A stretch of DNA of 64,000 nt from Apus apus (taxonomy: Eukaryota > Chordata > Aves > Apodiformes > Apodidae): NCBI RefSeq assembly GCF_020740795.1, contig NC_067312.1:44044405-44108404 (forward strand), given 5' to 3'. Below the pieces are notes generated by a model. It searched no databases. It was not told where the DNA came from and saw only the letters and a list, made by a program, of their open reading frames with translations. Below, in pieces: positions 13,570-25,665 of this stretch. Made by a program: the position numbers and the translations under genes. Each line of letters opens with the position of its first letter. Positions within the stretch are counted from its first letter, which is position 1.

Positions 13570-14447
13570 TAGATGTGGTTCGGGACAGAAAGGATGGGTG
13601 ACAAGCCATCCTGTGCCCCTGGCAGTCACCACCCTAACCTGGGGCTCATGGATGCTCATTGGCTCTGGACAGTGACACTGACTGGACCGGTGGGTCAGGG
13701 GGTATCAAAGGCAGCGAGGGCAGCAGGTGGGCCCTTCCCTCCTCCCTGAGGCCCGTTCGGACGCTTTCTGCGTGGGACACCCCCCTGCTGCGGACACTGG
13801 TGCTGGGACCCTGCCTGCCTGCCTGCCCCGGGTCCAGCCTGAGCCTCAGCGCCGAGCGTGCCGGGGTCCCGAGCCCTGGGGTCGGGGCCGGAGCCCCATC
13901 CCCGTGTTGCTGCCGGTGGAGGGGAAACCAGCGGCCGCTGCACCCGCTGCCGAGAGGCTGCCCCTCCGACACCACGGACCTGCCGTCCTGCCTTCCGGCC
14001 ACACACACAAAGACAGCGCGACCTCTTAAGGAGGACTGACGTCGGGCTTCCTCCCCTCCTCCCTTTGGTCCTTAATCTTCTCCCTTCAAAGCACAGGACC
14101 TCTTGCATTGCCTCCCTAAAGGACACTTTCTCACTACATACATATTGATATCCCCGGTAGCCATTCACACCTGCATTGTCCCTAAATATCATCCCTCGGT
14201 TTGTGTTAACCCTTAATAAACCCATTAATTTGTGGAGTAAACCTTGGGTTTAGAGGCAATTCCTGAGCGTGGTGAGGTGAGAGTGCTCTCTAACTACCAC
14301 CCTGAAATACGGTCCCGCGATGGCCATTCTTCTGTGAGAGGCAGCGCTACGTGTGACCCTCGGTCTTATTCACAAACCCCTCCACATCGGGGGGGGAGTA
14401 GCAAAAGCACCTGACAGCCGGTAGCCCCCCAGTACCGGCTTGCGACA
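13570..14447 (+). mobile_element. GC-rich LTR-like element
   Basis: The sequence between about 13690 and 14030 is GC- and CpG-rich, in contrast with the AT-rich surroundings. It is followed by AATAAA at 14214-14219, a G/T-rich stretch and a CA-ended edge (tgcgaca, 14441-14447), an arrangement that suits an LTR (GC-rich U3/R, then U5). Five long frames overlap here on both strands, none with a recognisable domain. A CpG-island promoter or lncRNA first exon is the alternative. Confidence 0.4.
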
Positions 14448-14775
14448 GAGACAATTTCTGTCAGGAGGCTTTTGCAAACAGAGTGACCAGCTGCTCTGGG
14501 CCTTGCAACATCAGCCTGCATGTTTGTGATAGACATAATTTTGGTCTACAAAATTTGAAATGTTTAGGTTTGTGCACAGTCTACATCTACTTTGAGTTTC
14601 TCAACCCTTTCTCACCAAAATCTGAAATTCTGATGTTGAAATTCATATTGCCTTACTGATGGAAGTATTTTTGTTTGCTCTCCCACTACAGATACCTGAT
14701 GAAAAAGCTATTTGTCTTTCTAGAAGATGCGTAAAACAATTTACCTGACTTATTTTGGGTGGGCATGCTCTCTGT

Positions 14776-15130
14776 TGGATAAAATACTGGCTACACAGCC
14801 AGACCCAGAGAGTGCTGGTGAATGGAGCTAAATCCAGCTGATGCCCGGTCACAAGTAGAGTCCCTTGGGTCTCAGTGTTGAGACCACTTCTATTTAATAT
14901 CATTATCAATTACCTCAGTGAGGAGATAAAATACACCCTCAGTAAATTTGCAGACAACACCAAATTGGGTGGGAGTGTTGATCTGCTTGAGGGTAGGGAG
15001 GCTCTACAGCGGGATCTGGACAGGCTGGATTGATGGGCTGAGGCAAATTGCATGAGCTACAACAAGGCCAAGAGCCAGGTCCTGCACTGGAGCCAAAAAA
15101 AAACCCAGGCAATGCTACACACTGGGGGAA
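14776..15130 (+). mobile_element. CR1 reverse-transcriptase fragment
   Basis: Plus-strand decayed CR1: remnants of the WIK..L segment, then [14 protein letters not shown], where the catalytic FADD reads FADN, then [16 protein letters not shown]. Several stops. Pseudogenised. Confidence 0.8.
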
Positions 15131-15184
15131 GAGTGGCTGGAGAGCTGCCCAGTGGAGAGGGACACTAATTGACAAGCAGCCTTT

Positions 15185-15300
15185 CACAGTCTAGGAGGTT
15201 CCTCCAGTGCATTGATGATAACTTCTTGATACAAATGGTGAACAAACCAACTAGGAGAGAAGCTCTGCTGGATCTTGTACTCACCAACAAGGAGAGTCTT
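15185..15300 (+). mobile_element. CR1 endonuclease/spacer fragment
   Basis: Plus-strand segment reading [20 protein letters not shown] and [16 protein letters not shown], the region between endonuclease and reverse transcriptase. It lies downstream of a reverse-transcriptase fragment on the same strand, the reverse of normal CR1 order. Confidence 0.75.
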
Positions 15301-15531
15301 TACTTGTAATAACTGTCTTACATAAATTGCAGTAATGCCATCCTAAATACATTATTTTCAATGCAGAACTAACAGAACTATGTATCACAGGATTTTTAAA
15401 TTAAATTTCTAAAAATATAACTGTTCTGTACCTACTAGCAAGTACTGAAGAGTTTATAATCATGCTCTGATGAAGGTATGCTTTCACAGCCATGGCATGT
15501 TTATGAACACATCCAAAATTGGATGAGATCA

Positions 15532-15735
15532 TGAATCATAGAATCATTAAGATTGGAAGGGACCTTAAAGATCATGAAGTTCCAACTCCCCTGCCATGAG
15601 CAGGGAACCCTACCACTAGATCAGGTTGCACAAAACCTCATCCAACCTGGCCTTAAAAACCTCCAGGGATGGGGCATCAACAACCTCTCTGGGCAACCCA
15701 TTCCAGTTCCTCCCAGCCCACATATGGAGGGTTAA
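15532..15735 (-). mobile_element. CR1 3' fragment
   Basis: tgaatcatagaatcattaag then attggaagggaccttaaaga and aacctccagggatggggca, a minus-strand CR1 3' end of about 200 bp. Confidence 0.85.
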
Positions 15736-18687
15736 CTTTCCCTTTAATGCATAGCCAGTGGAGAGGGAAATGCAGCATGTAGATGGGGACAAGGCTTTAA
15801 GTTACGGAAATCACTGCTACTCACTGCTACAGCAGAAGTCAGTTAAGCTATGGTAGCTCATTCCCCACAATAAATCTGCCCCTTGGCTTCTGCAAATGCA
15901 TATTTGTGTGGGTAATATGGGACAAGCTGAATGTGGCTATCAACACTGACTAATATCCTTCCATGGGAATATGACACCACTCTCAAGAACATTACTTTTG
16001 CACATTGTGTGCTGCATAGGAGCTAGTTTCTTTCTGGCAATGCAGTACAAAGTAGGTGCAGCCTGCATTTAGAAAGACTCTGTTTCTTCCAGTATTAAAA
16101 GCTCTCAATTTACATTAGTGGTAAAGCTCCAGTTACCTAAGAAGAACTATCTGGCCAAACCAGGATAAATTTAAAAATTTCAGCATGTAACTTTAGAGGT
16201 AATAAAATAAAATCTGCCCTACCTTTCTAGGTATCAAAACTGAAGACCCCAGTAAGTCTCCAGGTCTCACAGATTCAGAGCTCTAACAGGAACAGCATTA
16301 AATAGGTTCAGGAAAGATTTCAGTATTCCTGCCCATCACTGCGTCTTTGCAGAAATTTACTGCTGGTGGTGTTTTTTCTGCAGCAGACAATTTTGCCAGC
16401 AGTGTGCACATGTAAATGAATTTGGCTCTCAAAAGAGTAAGAGAGAAGAAAAAAACACAACCCCGTAGTTGTAAGCCAGCTCAACTAAAAGTGAACTTGT
16501 GAAGAAAAATAATTTGCTATCCCTTCTCCAAAACAGTCTAATTTCTCTGCATGTATTCCTACACATTTTTTGTCCCTGGTGGATAGGACATGAAGAAAGA
16601 CTCAATGAAAGAGAAGGAAGACTTAAGCAAGGCATTAAAAGTAGAGATAGTGAAATGTTATGACAGATTGCCTGGAGAGGTTGTGGAGTCCCCATTAGTA
16701 GTGTTTGATGTCTGCCTTACCTTGTCTAAGATAAGAGAAGCATTTGTAGGGAATGACAGAGATAGTGATTTTGCCCTGAGAAAAAGAGTGCATGACCTCT
16801 TGAAGTCTCTTCTAGATTCCTGCCATCCTCTCCTCTCCTTTCCCTGTGACTTACATTTCTTTGCCATTTCTGCCTGTCCTCTCCTATTCTCTTAATTGTG
16901 TATTACATAGAACTCATATATAACAGTAGGGTATTTGAGTGTAATAGCTGGTTTTTATTTTTCTTTGATTTTACAGCTATATTTTGATTGTTACATGTCT
17001 GAAATAGCATATAATCTTGTTAAACCACACTTCAGTAAACTGTAGTTCAGAACAAATAATGCAGTTTTGGATTTGGAGTTTGGCAAAGAATAAGCCGATC
17101 TCTTTCTACTGTCCTGCCAAAGAGAGATGTGGCATGCTTGAAGTGAAGGTCCTCAGAGGCCACTTAGAGGCCAGTGATCCATCTCCTCAACCACCAAGTA
17201 TATGGGTTGGATCATAGGGAGAGTATTAACCACAGGTTCATTTGGGTGGTCTTCATCCCACAGCTGGGCTGATACGCAGACTGTGCAAATCCTCACTTGA
17301 CAGATGAGCGACCGAAAAGACAGAAGAGTGCTTTCTTACCCATTCCTTTAAAAATTGTTTTGCATTGAGACATTAAGATGCCTTTTTCTGAAGAATTTTA
17401 CAAAACCTCTGGAATAGAATTGGAGGGTTATTATCTCTTTTAATGTATATATGCATACCTGTATGGGAATATGGCCATGGCTAAATAAGCCTACATGCCA
17501 GGCTGGGTATTGCTGCTCTTATGCAGGTAGTGGTCTGACTTTGCTTTGAATACTTGCCACAGATAAAGCAAGAAGGCCTCAGAAAGACTTACATAGCCTC
17601 TCATAGCCTCAAACAGTTTTACTTTTGAAGGCAAAACATCTGTGTGTTTTACCTTGCTGCAGTCACAAGTGGCAATTGTCATTCCTGCAAGCAGAACAGC
17701 GGTTAGACTGTGACAAGGTTTTTCTTCTCTCAGCAAAGGTTGACTGGTCAGTCTAAAAAAACTTCTACTACTTGATTGCCCACTCTCTGTGCCTGGAGCA
17801 CCCTCTGATGTTGATGGATATTGGTTTAACAGTAGGGGTACCTGGGTTTAAGGTAGCAGATGGCCCACATTATTGAATTTCATATCACAAAATTGACCTT
17901 AAGAATCAGCTACAGAAATAAGTCAAGGGTATAAGTGAAGAAGAATAAAGTCAGAGACTTTGGGGCCACCTATCTTTTTGCCTCAAAGGAACAGATGACT
18001 GAAATTAGTGATTGTATTCACAGAGAGCAAGTGTGAATGTGTGCGAATCTTGGTATGTTTTTCTGCTAATACAGACCAGAATTCCTCTATAGTTAGTGGT
18101 GGCAAGTGGTGAAGTCGTTCCACAACCATGTGTTCACTCTGTTTCCTCACTCAAAAAGAGGATCTGGTGAAGAAGGAAGATGTGCAGGGGGATGCTGCAC
18201 ATTCTTGGGCATTGCAGAAGGCATACCTCATGTGATAATTCCAAGCATGACTTGGAAGTCATGGGTGGGTGGAAACATCGTACCAGGACTGTGGATTGTG
18301 TCCGGTAACCCTTAACCCTCCATAAAACAGTGAGATACCTCTGTGCAAGAATGAGAACAGGAATGGGTATGGAAGAATGTTCCCCTCCCCTTAACAGTCC
18401 TGCTTTTAAAAACTCACATGCATTTTCCTAACCAGCTCTTGGCACCTAGCTTTGCTGCCAGGACAGATAGGAGAGGGAATGCAGCAGGGCTTAAGGGTTC
18501 TGATACATTTTGAGAGTGTTGTTGTGCCTTCAGGAAAATAAGGACTAACAGCCAAACCTTCGGATGGTGTCAACCTGCAGAGACAGGTGATCACAGTGCT
18601 GGGAAGCCGATTTACACCTGCTGGGCATCTGGCCCTGGTGAAAAAGTATGAAGGAAGTAGAGTGTTTCATATTGCACAATATGAGAT
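15736..18687. other. unassigned intergenic sequence
   Basis: Apart from the degenerate CR1 tail at 16.6-16.8 kb, nothing recognised. Confidence 0.45.
16590..16830 (+). mobile_element. degenerate CR1-family 3' end
   Basis: The stretch containing gacagattgcctggagaggt and ttgtggagtcccc, followed about 120 bp later by tgacctcttgaagtctcttc, resembles a CR1-type 3' tail ([16 protein letters not shown]). Strongly diverged. The 101-codon frame over it (16590-16895) is not a gene. Confidence 0.5.
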
Positions 18688-21078
18688 AGAATCATAGAAT
18701 CATAGAATCCTAGGGGTTGGAAGGGACCTCGAAAGATCATCTAGTCCAACCCCCCTGCCAGAGCAGGGTCACCTAGAGTACATCACACAGGAAGGCATCC
18801 AGGCGGGTTTTGAATGTCTCCAGCGAAGGAGACTCCACAACCTCTCTGGGCAGCCTGTTCCAATGCTCTGTCACTCTTACAGTAAAAAATTTTTTCCTGA
18901 TATTCATCTTAAACCTCCTATGCTCCAACTTGTATCCATTACCCCTTGTCCTATCACTGGTCTTCACTGAAAAAAGCTTAACTCCATCGTCTTGACACTC
19001 ACCCTTTACATATTTGTAAACATTGATGAGGTCCCCCCTCAGTCTCCTTTTCTCCAAACTAAAGAGACCCAGCTCCCTCAGCCTTTCCTCATAAGGGAGA
19101 TGTTCCACTCCCTTCATCATCCTTGTGGCTCTGCGCTGGACTCTTTCAAGCACTTCCCTGTCCTTCTTGAACTGAGGGGCCCAGAACTGGACACAATATT
19201 CCAGATGTGGCCTCACCAATGCAGAATAGAGGGGGAGGAGAACCTCTCTTGACCTACTAACCACACCCTTTCTAATACACCCCAGGATGCCATTGGCCTT
19301 CTTAGCCACAAGGGCACATTGCTGGCTCATGGTCATCCTCCTGTCTACCATGACCCCCAGGTCCCTTTCACCTACACTGCTCTCCAGCAGGTCAGCCCCC
19401 AACCTGTACTGGTGCATGGCGTTTTTCTTCCCCAAATGCAAAACTCTACACTTGCTCTTGTTAAACTTCATCAGGTTTTTCCCCGCCCAAGTCTCCAGCC
19501 TGTCTAAGTCTCTCTGAATGGCAGCACAGCCTTCTGGTGTGTCAGCCACTCCTCCCAGCTTGGTGTCATCAGCAAACTTGCTGAGGGTACATTCTGTGCC
19601 CTCATCCAGGTCGTTGATGAAGATATTGAACAACACCGGTCCCAGTACTGACCCCTGAGGGACTCCACTAGTCACAGGCCTCCAACTAGATTCTGCCCCA
19701 TTGACTACAACTCTCTGACTTCTTCCTTTCAACCAGTTCTTGATCCACCTCACTGCCTGATCATCAAACCCATACTTGATCAACTTATCTACAAGGATGC
19801 TGTGGGAGACGGTGTCAAATGCTTTACTGAAATCAAGATAGACCACATCTACCGCTCTACCATCATCTATCCACCTAGTAATTTCCTCATAGAAGGCTAT
19901 GAGGTTAGTCAAACATGACTTACCCTTGGTAAAACCATGTTGACTGCTCTTGATGACCCCCATCTCCTTGATATGTCTAGAGATAGTGCCAAGGACAAGT
20001 TGTTCCATTACCTTTCCAGGGATGGAGGTGAGGCTGACCGGTCTATAGTTACCCGGGTCCTCCTTCTTGCCCTTCTTGTAGACTGGAGTGACGTTTGCTA
20101 TCCTCCAGTCCTCAGGCACCTCTCCAGTTACCCATGACTTACCGAAGATGATGGAGAGTGGACTAGCAATGACCTCCGCCAGCTCCCTCAGCACCCTTGG
20201 ATGCATTTCATCCGGACCCATCGATTTATGGATGTCCAGATTATGCAACTGATCCCTAACCCAATCCTCATCTACTATGTCCTCACCTATCTTGACTACT
20301 TCTGGGGTTATATGAATCTGGGGCTCATGGGAAAAGCCTGCAGGAGTAAAGACAGAGGCAAAGAAGGCATTCAGCACCTCTGCCTTCTTCATATCCTCTG
20401 TCACCAGGGCACCCACCTCATTCAGCAGTGGGCCTATATTGCCTCTGGTATTAGCTTTGCTGGCTATGTATTTGAAAAAGCCCTTTCTACTGTCCTTAAC
20501 CCGACTTGCAAGGTTAAGTTCCAAGGAGGCCTTAGCTTTCCTAGTTGCCTCCCTACATTCCCTGACAACATTCCTATATTCTCCCAAGTGACCAGTCCCT
20601 CCTTCCATGATCTATAGATTTTCCTCTTCCACTTGAGTTTCCCCAGCAGTTCCTTTTTTAACCACGCTGGTCTCCTAGCTCCCTTACTAGATTTTCTACC
20701 CATTGGGACACACTGATGCTGTGCTTGCAAGAAGTGGTCCTTGAATATTGTCCAGCTATCTTGAGCCCCTTTACCTTCTAGCACTCTGTCCCATGGGACT
20801 TCCCTTAACAATTGGTTGAGGAGGCCGAAGTTTGCTCTGTAGAAGTCCAGGGTTCTGGTCCTGCTGGAAATTCTGTTCCTCCCACACAGGATCCTGAACT
20901 CCACCATCTCATGGTCGCTGCAGCCAAGGTTGCCATTGACCACCACTGCTTCAATAAGGCCCTCCTTGTTGGTGAGCACAAGATCCAGCAGCGCTCCTCT
21001 TCTAGTCGGCTCATCCACCATTTGCATTAAGAAGTTGTCATTAATGCATTGGAGGAACCTCCTAGACTGTGAGGATGA
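18688..21078 (-). mobile_element. young CR1 LINE, 5'-truncated, with long reverse-transcriptase frame
   Basis: The low-coordinate end carries the CR1 3' terminal ATTCTATG-type repeat (as its complement). Reading leftward, 20464-21027 encodes the end of the endonuclease and the spacer ([20 protein letters not shown]). 18773-20608 is one open frame of 611 codons holding the reverse transcriptase: [13 protein letters not shown] (about residues 257-269), [10 protein letters not shown] (315-324) and the catalytic FADD (345-348), ending in [16 protein letters not shown]. The two frames are separated by one missing base near 20580. A full CR1 is about 4.5 kb, so this copy lacks ORF1 and most of the endonuclease and cannot move by itself. 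It closely resembles the copy at 41.6-43.5 kb. Confidence 0.93.
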
Positions 21079-24000
21079 GATGGTGAGGAGCCCTCACATT
21101 CAGGAGCATCATTAGTGTTAATACTGCTGATGGTCTTCTTAATGTAGCTTTCTCTTTTCAGTGTTGTGCACTTCCCACCTGTGGCCTTCCCCAGCCTTGC
21201 TGGGAGCTGCCATTGCAGAATTCAAAGCTGGTAACTGCTACTGACTGCTGCAAATGTATATTTTTCAGACAATTGTACCATAAAAATCATGTTACACCAA
21301 ATGTGTTGCAGCCAGACCTACTGCCCCAAATCTCTTCAGCCAATGGTTTGCACTGCTTGAGCGTGCAAAAGAGGTGTCAGCTTTTCTCACATAGGCTGGA
21401 AAATGTCGCTGTTGCTTGAGTCAAGCGTAAGTTATTTTACAAGCTGTAAAACAGAGGAAATTGAGCACTTGTACTCTTCTGCTTTTCATGAGTTGTCCTC
21501 TCTCAGTTTCTGGTGTCCAGGATTCTGGTAATCTTGTTCAGTGTAGATGCAAGTGTGAGCAGCTCTGGTTTCCGTCTACAGCAGCACATGGCTTTTACAA
21601 CTTTCCCAGCCTAAAAGAAGCTGGTGTGGTGTGCTGGCAGTTTGTTTATGTGTTTAAGAAGCAAGTTCAATTACAGTGTATTTTTTCATTTTCTAGGAAA
21701 AGCACTGTAGGCCAAAAGAGGAAGAATGAGAACTGGGAGAAAATATAATAGGTTAATATCTCCCTGAAAAGCGAGAAAACTAAGTTGACTATCAGTACAA
21801 AAATAAGCATCAAAAGAAAAGTTCATGCACTCACATGTCTTGTCTCTGGCATGTGCTTAGACCAGAACAAGCACATGCTCCTAAAGCATCCTGCAGCATG
21901 AAACTTTTGGCTACCGCTCAGGCTCAGAGATTTGTCATGCTGAAGGCTGTTGCCTCTCTATCATCACTGGCCCTTTTAAGGTCTTTTTCTTCTTGGCTTT
22001 TCCTAATGGCTTTTTTAACATCTTTATATTTCTGCTATGCAAAGCATCTCCTGATTGTGATTTTCGTGATTTGATAGTATGAGGAAAGAATGAGGGGGAG
22101 CCATTTCACCACCTGCTGCAAGAGCATGGAAGCACAGAAAGGACAGGAAAACAGCAACGCCACCAGCCTTGTGTCAACACCCAGCGCTGATGTGTAAACC
22201 ATAGATGCCGACTGGAATGGGATTTGCCTGTGCCACGGAGCAGCAGCATCTAGTACTAAATAAATGTTCTTGCTACCCTCCATCCAGGTTAGGTGGATAC
22301 ACAGGGCTGGTGCCATGTCCCCTGGGCCTAGCTAGATGAGTCCCTGACTGCTAGGACATCAGTACGATTGATCAGTTCTATTGCAGAAGTGCCTTAAAGT
22401 CCTGACTTGGATCTGATATACATTTTCAAGATGCTGTAAACATGCAGCAGAAAAACAGCTCAGCTCCCAGGTGCTGGTCACTGAAATATTTAGTGAGGAA
22501 GAGCAGCCAGATTCAAGTCGGTGCACAAGGCTGTAAATAGTGCCTTTCTTTTGCTGTTTCTAGATTTGCCATATGCCTGAGTTGGTGCTAGACAGTGCAG
22601 GTTTTGGGAACACTTATCAGATCATTAAAAGAAAAATGAGAAGACCCAGTTGGTTTCTTGGTTCCTTATGATGCTGCTTAAGGAGTACCCTCTGCATCAG
22701 GATAGAGTGCAGAGCTGTGTCTGACTGATCTCTGCTCATGGTATGCCTCGAAGATGTTAGTTCAGTCAAAACTGAAACTCCCTTCCTGTCAACTCTGGCC
22801 ATCCAGAAAGCCACTGGCCACAAAAGAAGCATGTTAGCTAACACAGCACTTCCCTTCAGAGTTGTTTGAAGGAAAGGGTGCACAGCTTCCTGTCTTTGCA
22901 ATTTGCCTTCACAAAAATGTTTGAAGTCTGAACCATTGACTGACCTGACAGTGAAGAAAAGACAGGCTCTTCCTCTGCAAGCTGCAGTGTGTTTTTGAAA
23001 TAAGATGGCAGTTTCCTTAGCAGTGCCAAAAACATAACCCGCTCTCCCCTCCCCCCCCCCTTTTTTTTTTTTAAATTAGTAGATGATAATGGGAGAAGAT
23101 ATGTAGCTTTAAAAGTCTGGTGTTCTAGACCATCCTTATATCTGTTCTTGGACTTTACAATTTGCTGTTAACAACTTCATTTACTAAGTAGGATGCAGAA
23201 AAAACAAGCAATGAAGCAGGAAGCTCTGTAACATGATGTAAATCCTCATGTGTTGTTTAAGTCTGGTTGTGCTCAGTGCTTTTAACTGGGTTGTCTAAGT
23301 GATTTATTTTATGGATGGCAAAGTAGAAGAGAAGGTAAAAGCATTGTGAGACAACAGTGTAATACTAAGACTGCAGTTTGTGAAAAAGGCCATTGTATTG
23401 CTTAGTATTTCCTCAGAAAACAAGGTCAAGTATGTGCTTTTAAATGCTAGTTAAGCCATGGCCTTTATGGACTAATACTGAAGAAAATTGCTTTTTGATA
23501 AAATAAGATGCAAAAATAACACTGGTAATTAGTCATTGATGTTTTTTCTTCTTTTGCTTGAAGTTGAATTTTAAATCTTCAAATAGCATTCTGTGATTCA
23601 AATAGGACTGTGCAGGTGGTTGAAAAGGACTTGAACTATCATAGGAAAATGATGGGCCAACACCAGCTATGGTATAAATGAGAATATCTCATGAAGCTCA
23701 TTGCGTTTGTTCATAAAAATGCTAAGTGACAAATGAGGAGGAAGTCTGCGTATCCTATTTGTACTTGATTCATGGCAGCGTCTGCAGGTCTGAATGACAG
23801 CACACAACTGATGGCTTGCAAATACTTTTCAATAAGAATTGAAGCAGTTTAGCAGCTCAAGTTAAAATAGATATCTGGAATTATGTTCTTTTCTACTCTT
23901 TCCCCACACATCTATATTCTTTCAGTAAGACAACTAAAGTCACTGCCTTTTAAACTTGTACTATGCATTACATTCTCCAACTTTACTCTAATTTTTAATT

Positions 24001-24737
24001 AAACTTTGTTCTCCATATACTCAGAGACCAGGAAAGGGACAATTTGACTGCAAAAGAACATGTTCTGAGGTCATACTTGTGAAGTGCATACAGTTCCACA
24101 TCTGACTTTTTATTCAACTTCATCCTCCATCATTTAAGGATTTCTGCATCTAGCAGCAAACCAAGCAGGTTGTTTTGACAGATTTTGAGTGTTTAATACA
24201 GTAATTGGAGTCTCACTGCTTTAATGTTTTCATTGAAACAGTTTGTCTGATTGTGGCATTGAAAGGGAAATCTTATGGTATGCACAGCTTCATGTGAAAA
24301 TAAGATTTATGTGATTATGACAATAGTTTATAAAATCTAGGAAAGAATAATTTATTCATTTATTCATAACCACAGAAGTTAATATTCTTGCTTACAAAAA
24401 TGTCTCAGACATTTATATTTTTCCTGGATTTCTGCTATTTTGCAGAGCTGGTTTGGATTGCTTCAGAATTACAGATGCCCTATCTTCTTTTCTTGTTCTC
24501 TTGCATCTCTTCATAATACTGTTTTTCCTCAAATAAATAATGCTGGTTCCACACAGATGGTATCAAAGCTGTCTTCCAACTTTCCTGCAGATTTAGATAA
24601 GTAATTGAACAGAACACTGAATTCCAGTCTTGGTTTTGCAGCTAAGCATTTTACTGCTAAAGAGTGAGTCACTGCCTTACAACCAAAGATTTAAGCAATT
24701 TAGCATATCCTTTCATAACCTGAGAATTTTCTTTTAA
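21079..24737. other. unassigned intergenic sequence
   Basis: Holds only the C/T junction at 23.05 kb. No gene or RNA recognised. Confidence 0.5.
23045..23072. repeat. poly-C/poly-T junction
   Basis: A run of 10 C is directly followed by 12 T, after a C-rich lead-in. Confidence 0.9.
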
Positions 24738-25665
24738 TCATAGAATCATAGAACCGTTCAGGTTGGAAAACACCCTGGGATCACTGAGTCCAACCATCAT
24801 CCCTTCTCTACAAAGTTCTCCCTTAAACCATATCCACCAACACCATATCCAGATGACGCTTAAACACATCCAGGGATGGTGACTCAACCACCTCCCTGGG
24901 CAGCCTATTCCAGTGTCTAACCACTCTCTCTGTGAATATTTTTTTCCTAATGTCCAGTCTAAACCTACCCTGTCGCAGCTTGAAGTCTTCCCTCTTGTTC
25001 TGTCTCTAATTACCTGTGAAAAGAGACCAGCACCAGCCTCTCTACAATGACCTTTCAGCTAGTTGTAGAGACTGATGAGGTCTTCCCTCAGCCTCCTCTT
25101 CCTCAAACTAAACATTCCCAGCTCCTTCAAGTGTTCTTCATAAGATTTATTCTCTAGGCCCTTCACCAGCTTCGTTGCCCTCTTCTGTATGTGCTCCATC
25201 ACCTCAATATCTCTCTTGAATTGAGGTGCCCAAAACTGGACGCAATGCTCCAGGTGTGGCCTCACCAGTGCTGAGTACAGGGGGACAATCACCTCTCTAT
25301 TTCTGCTGGTCGCACTATTTCTAATACAAGCCAGGATGCCATTGGCTCTGTTGGCCACCTGGGCACACTGCTGGCTCATATTCAGCCACTTGTCAATTAG
25401 AACCCCCAGGTCCTTTTCTGCCAGGCAGCTTTCCAGCCCCACTTCCACTTCCCCAGGCCTGTAGCATTGCCTGGGGTTGTTGTGGCCCAAGTGCAGGACC
25501 CGGCACTTGCCTTGTTGAAGCCCATACCAGTAACATCAGTACAACAATCTAATCTATCCAAGTCTCTCTGTAGAGCCTCCCTATCCTCATGCAGATCAAC
25601 ACTCCCATCTACCTTGGTGTCATCTGCAAACTTACTGATAATACACTCTGTGTCCTTAATACACT
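24738..25665 (-). mobile_element. CR1 LINE fragment (3' reverse-transcriptase part)
   Basis: The CR1 3' end (aatcatagaatcatagaacc) starts the element. 25059-25490 encodes a 143-codon piece of the C-terminal reverse-transcriptase region (ERDLGV-like [32 protein letters not shown]). More diverged from the two young copies, so another subfamily. Confidence 0.85.

Noticed and set aside
13646..14225. Overlapping frames of 96-176 codons on both strands
   Set aside because: GC-rich, CpG-rich, stop-poor sequence gives long frames in five readings; arginine/proline/glycine-rich with no domain, and LTR-like flanks.
18810..20617. Plus-strand frames of 60-138 codons across the CR1 copy
   Set aside because: They are the antisense of the CR1 reverse-transcriptase frame and recur in the 41.6-43.5 kb copy for the same reason.
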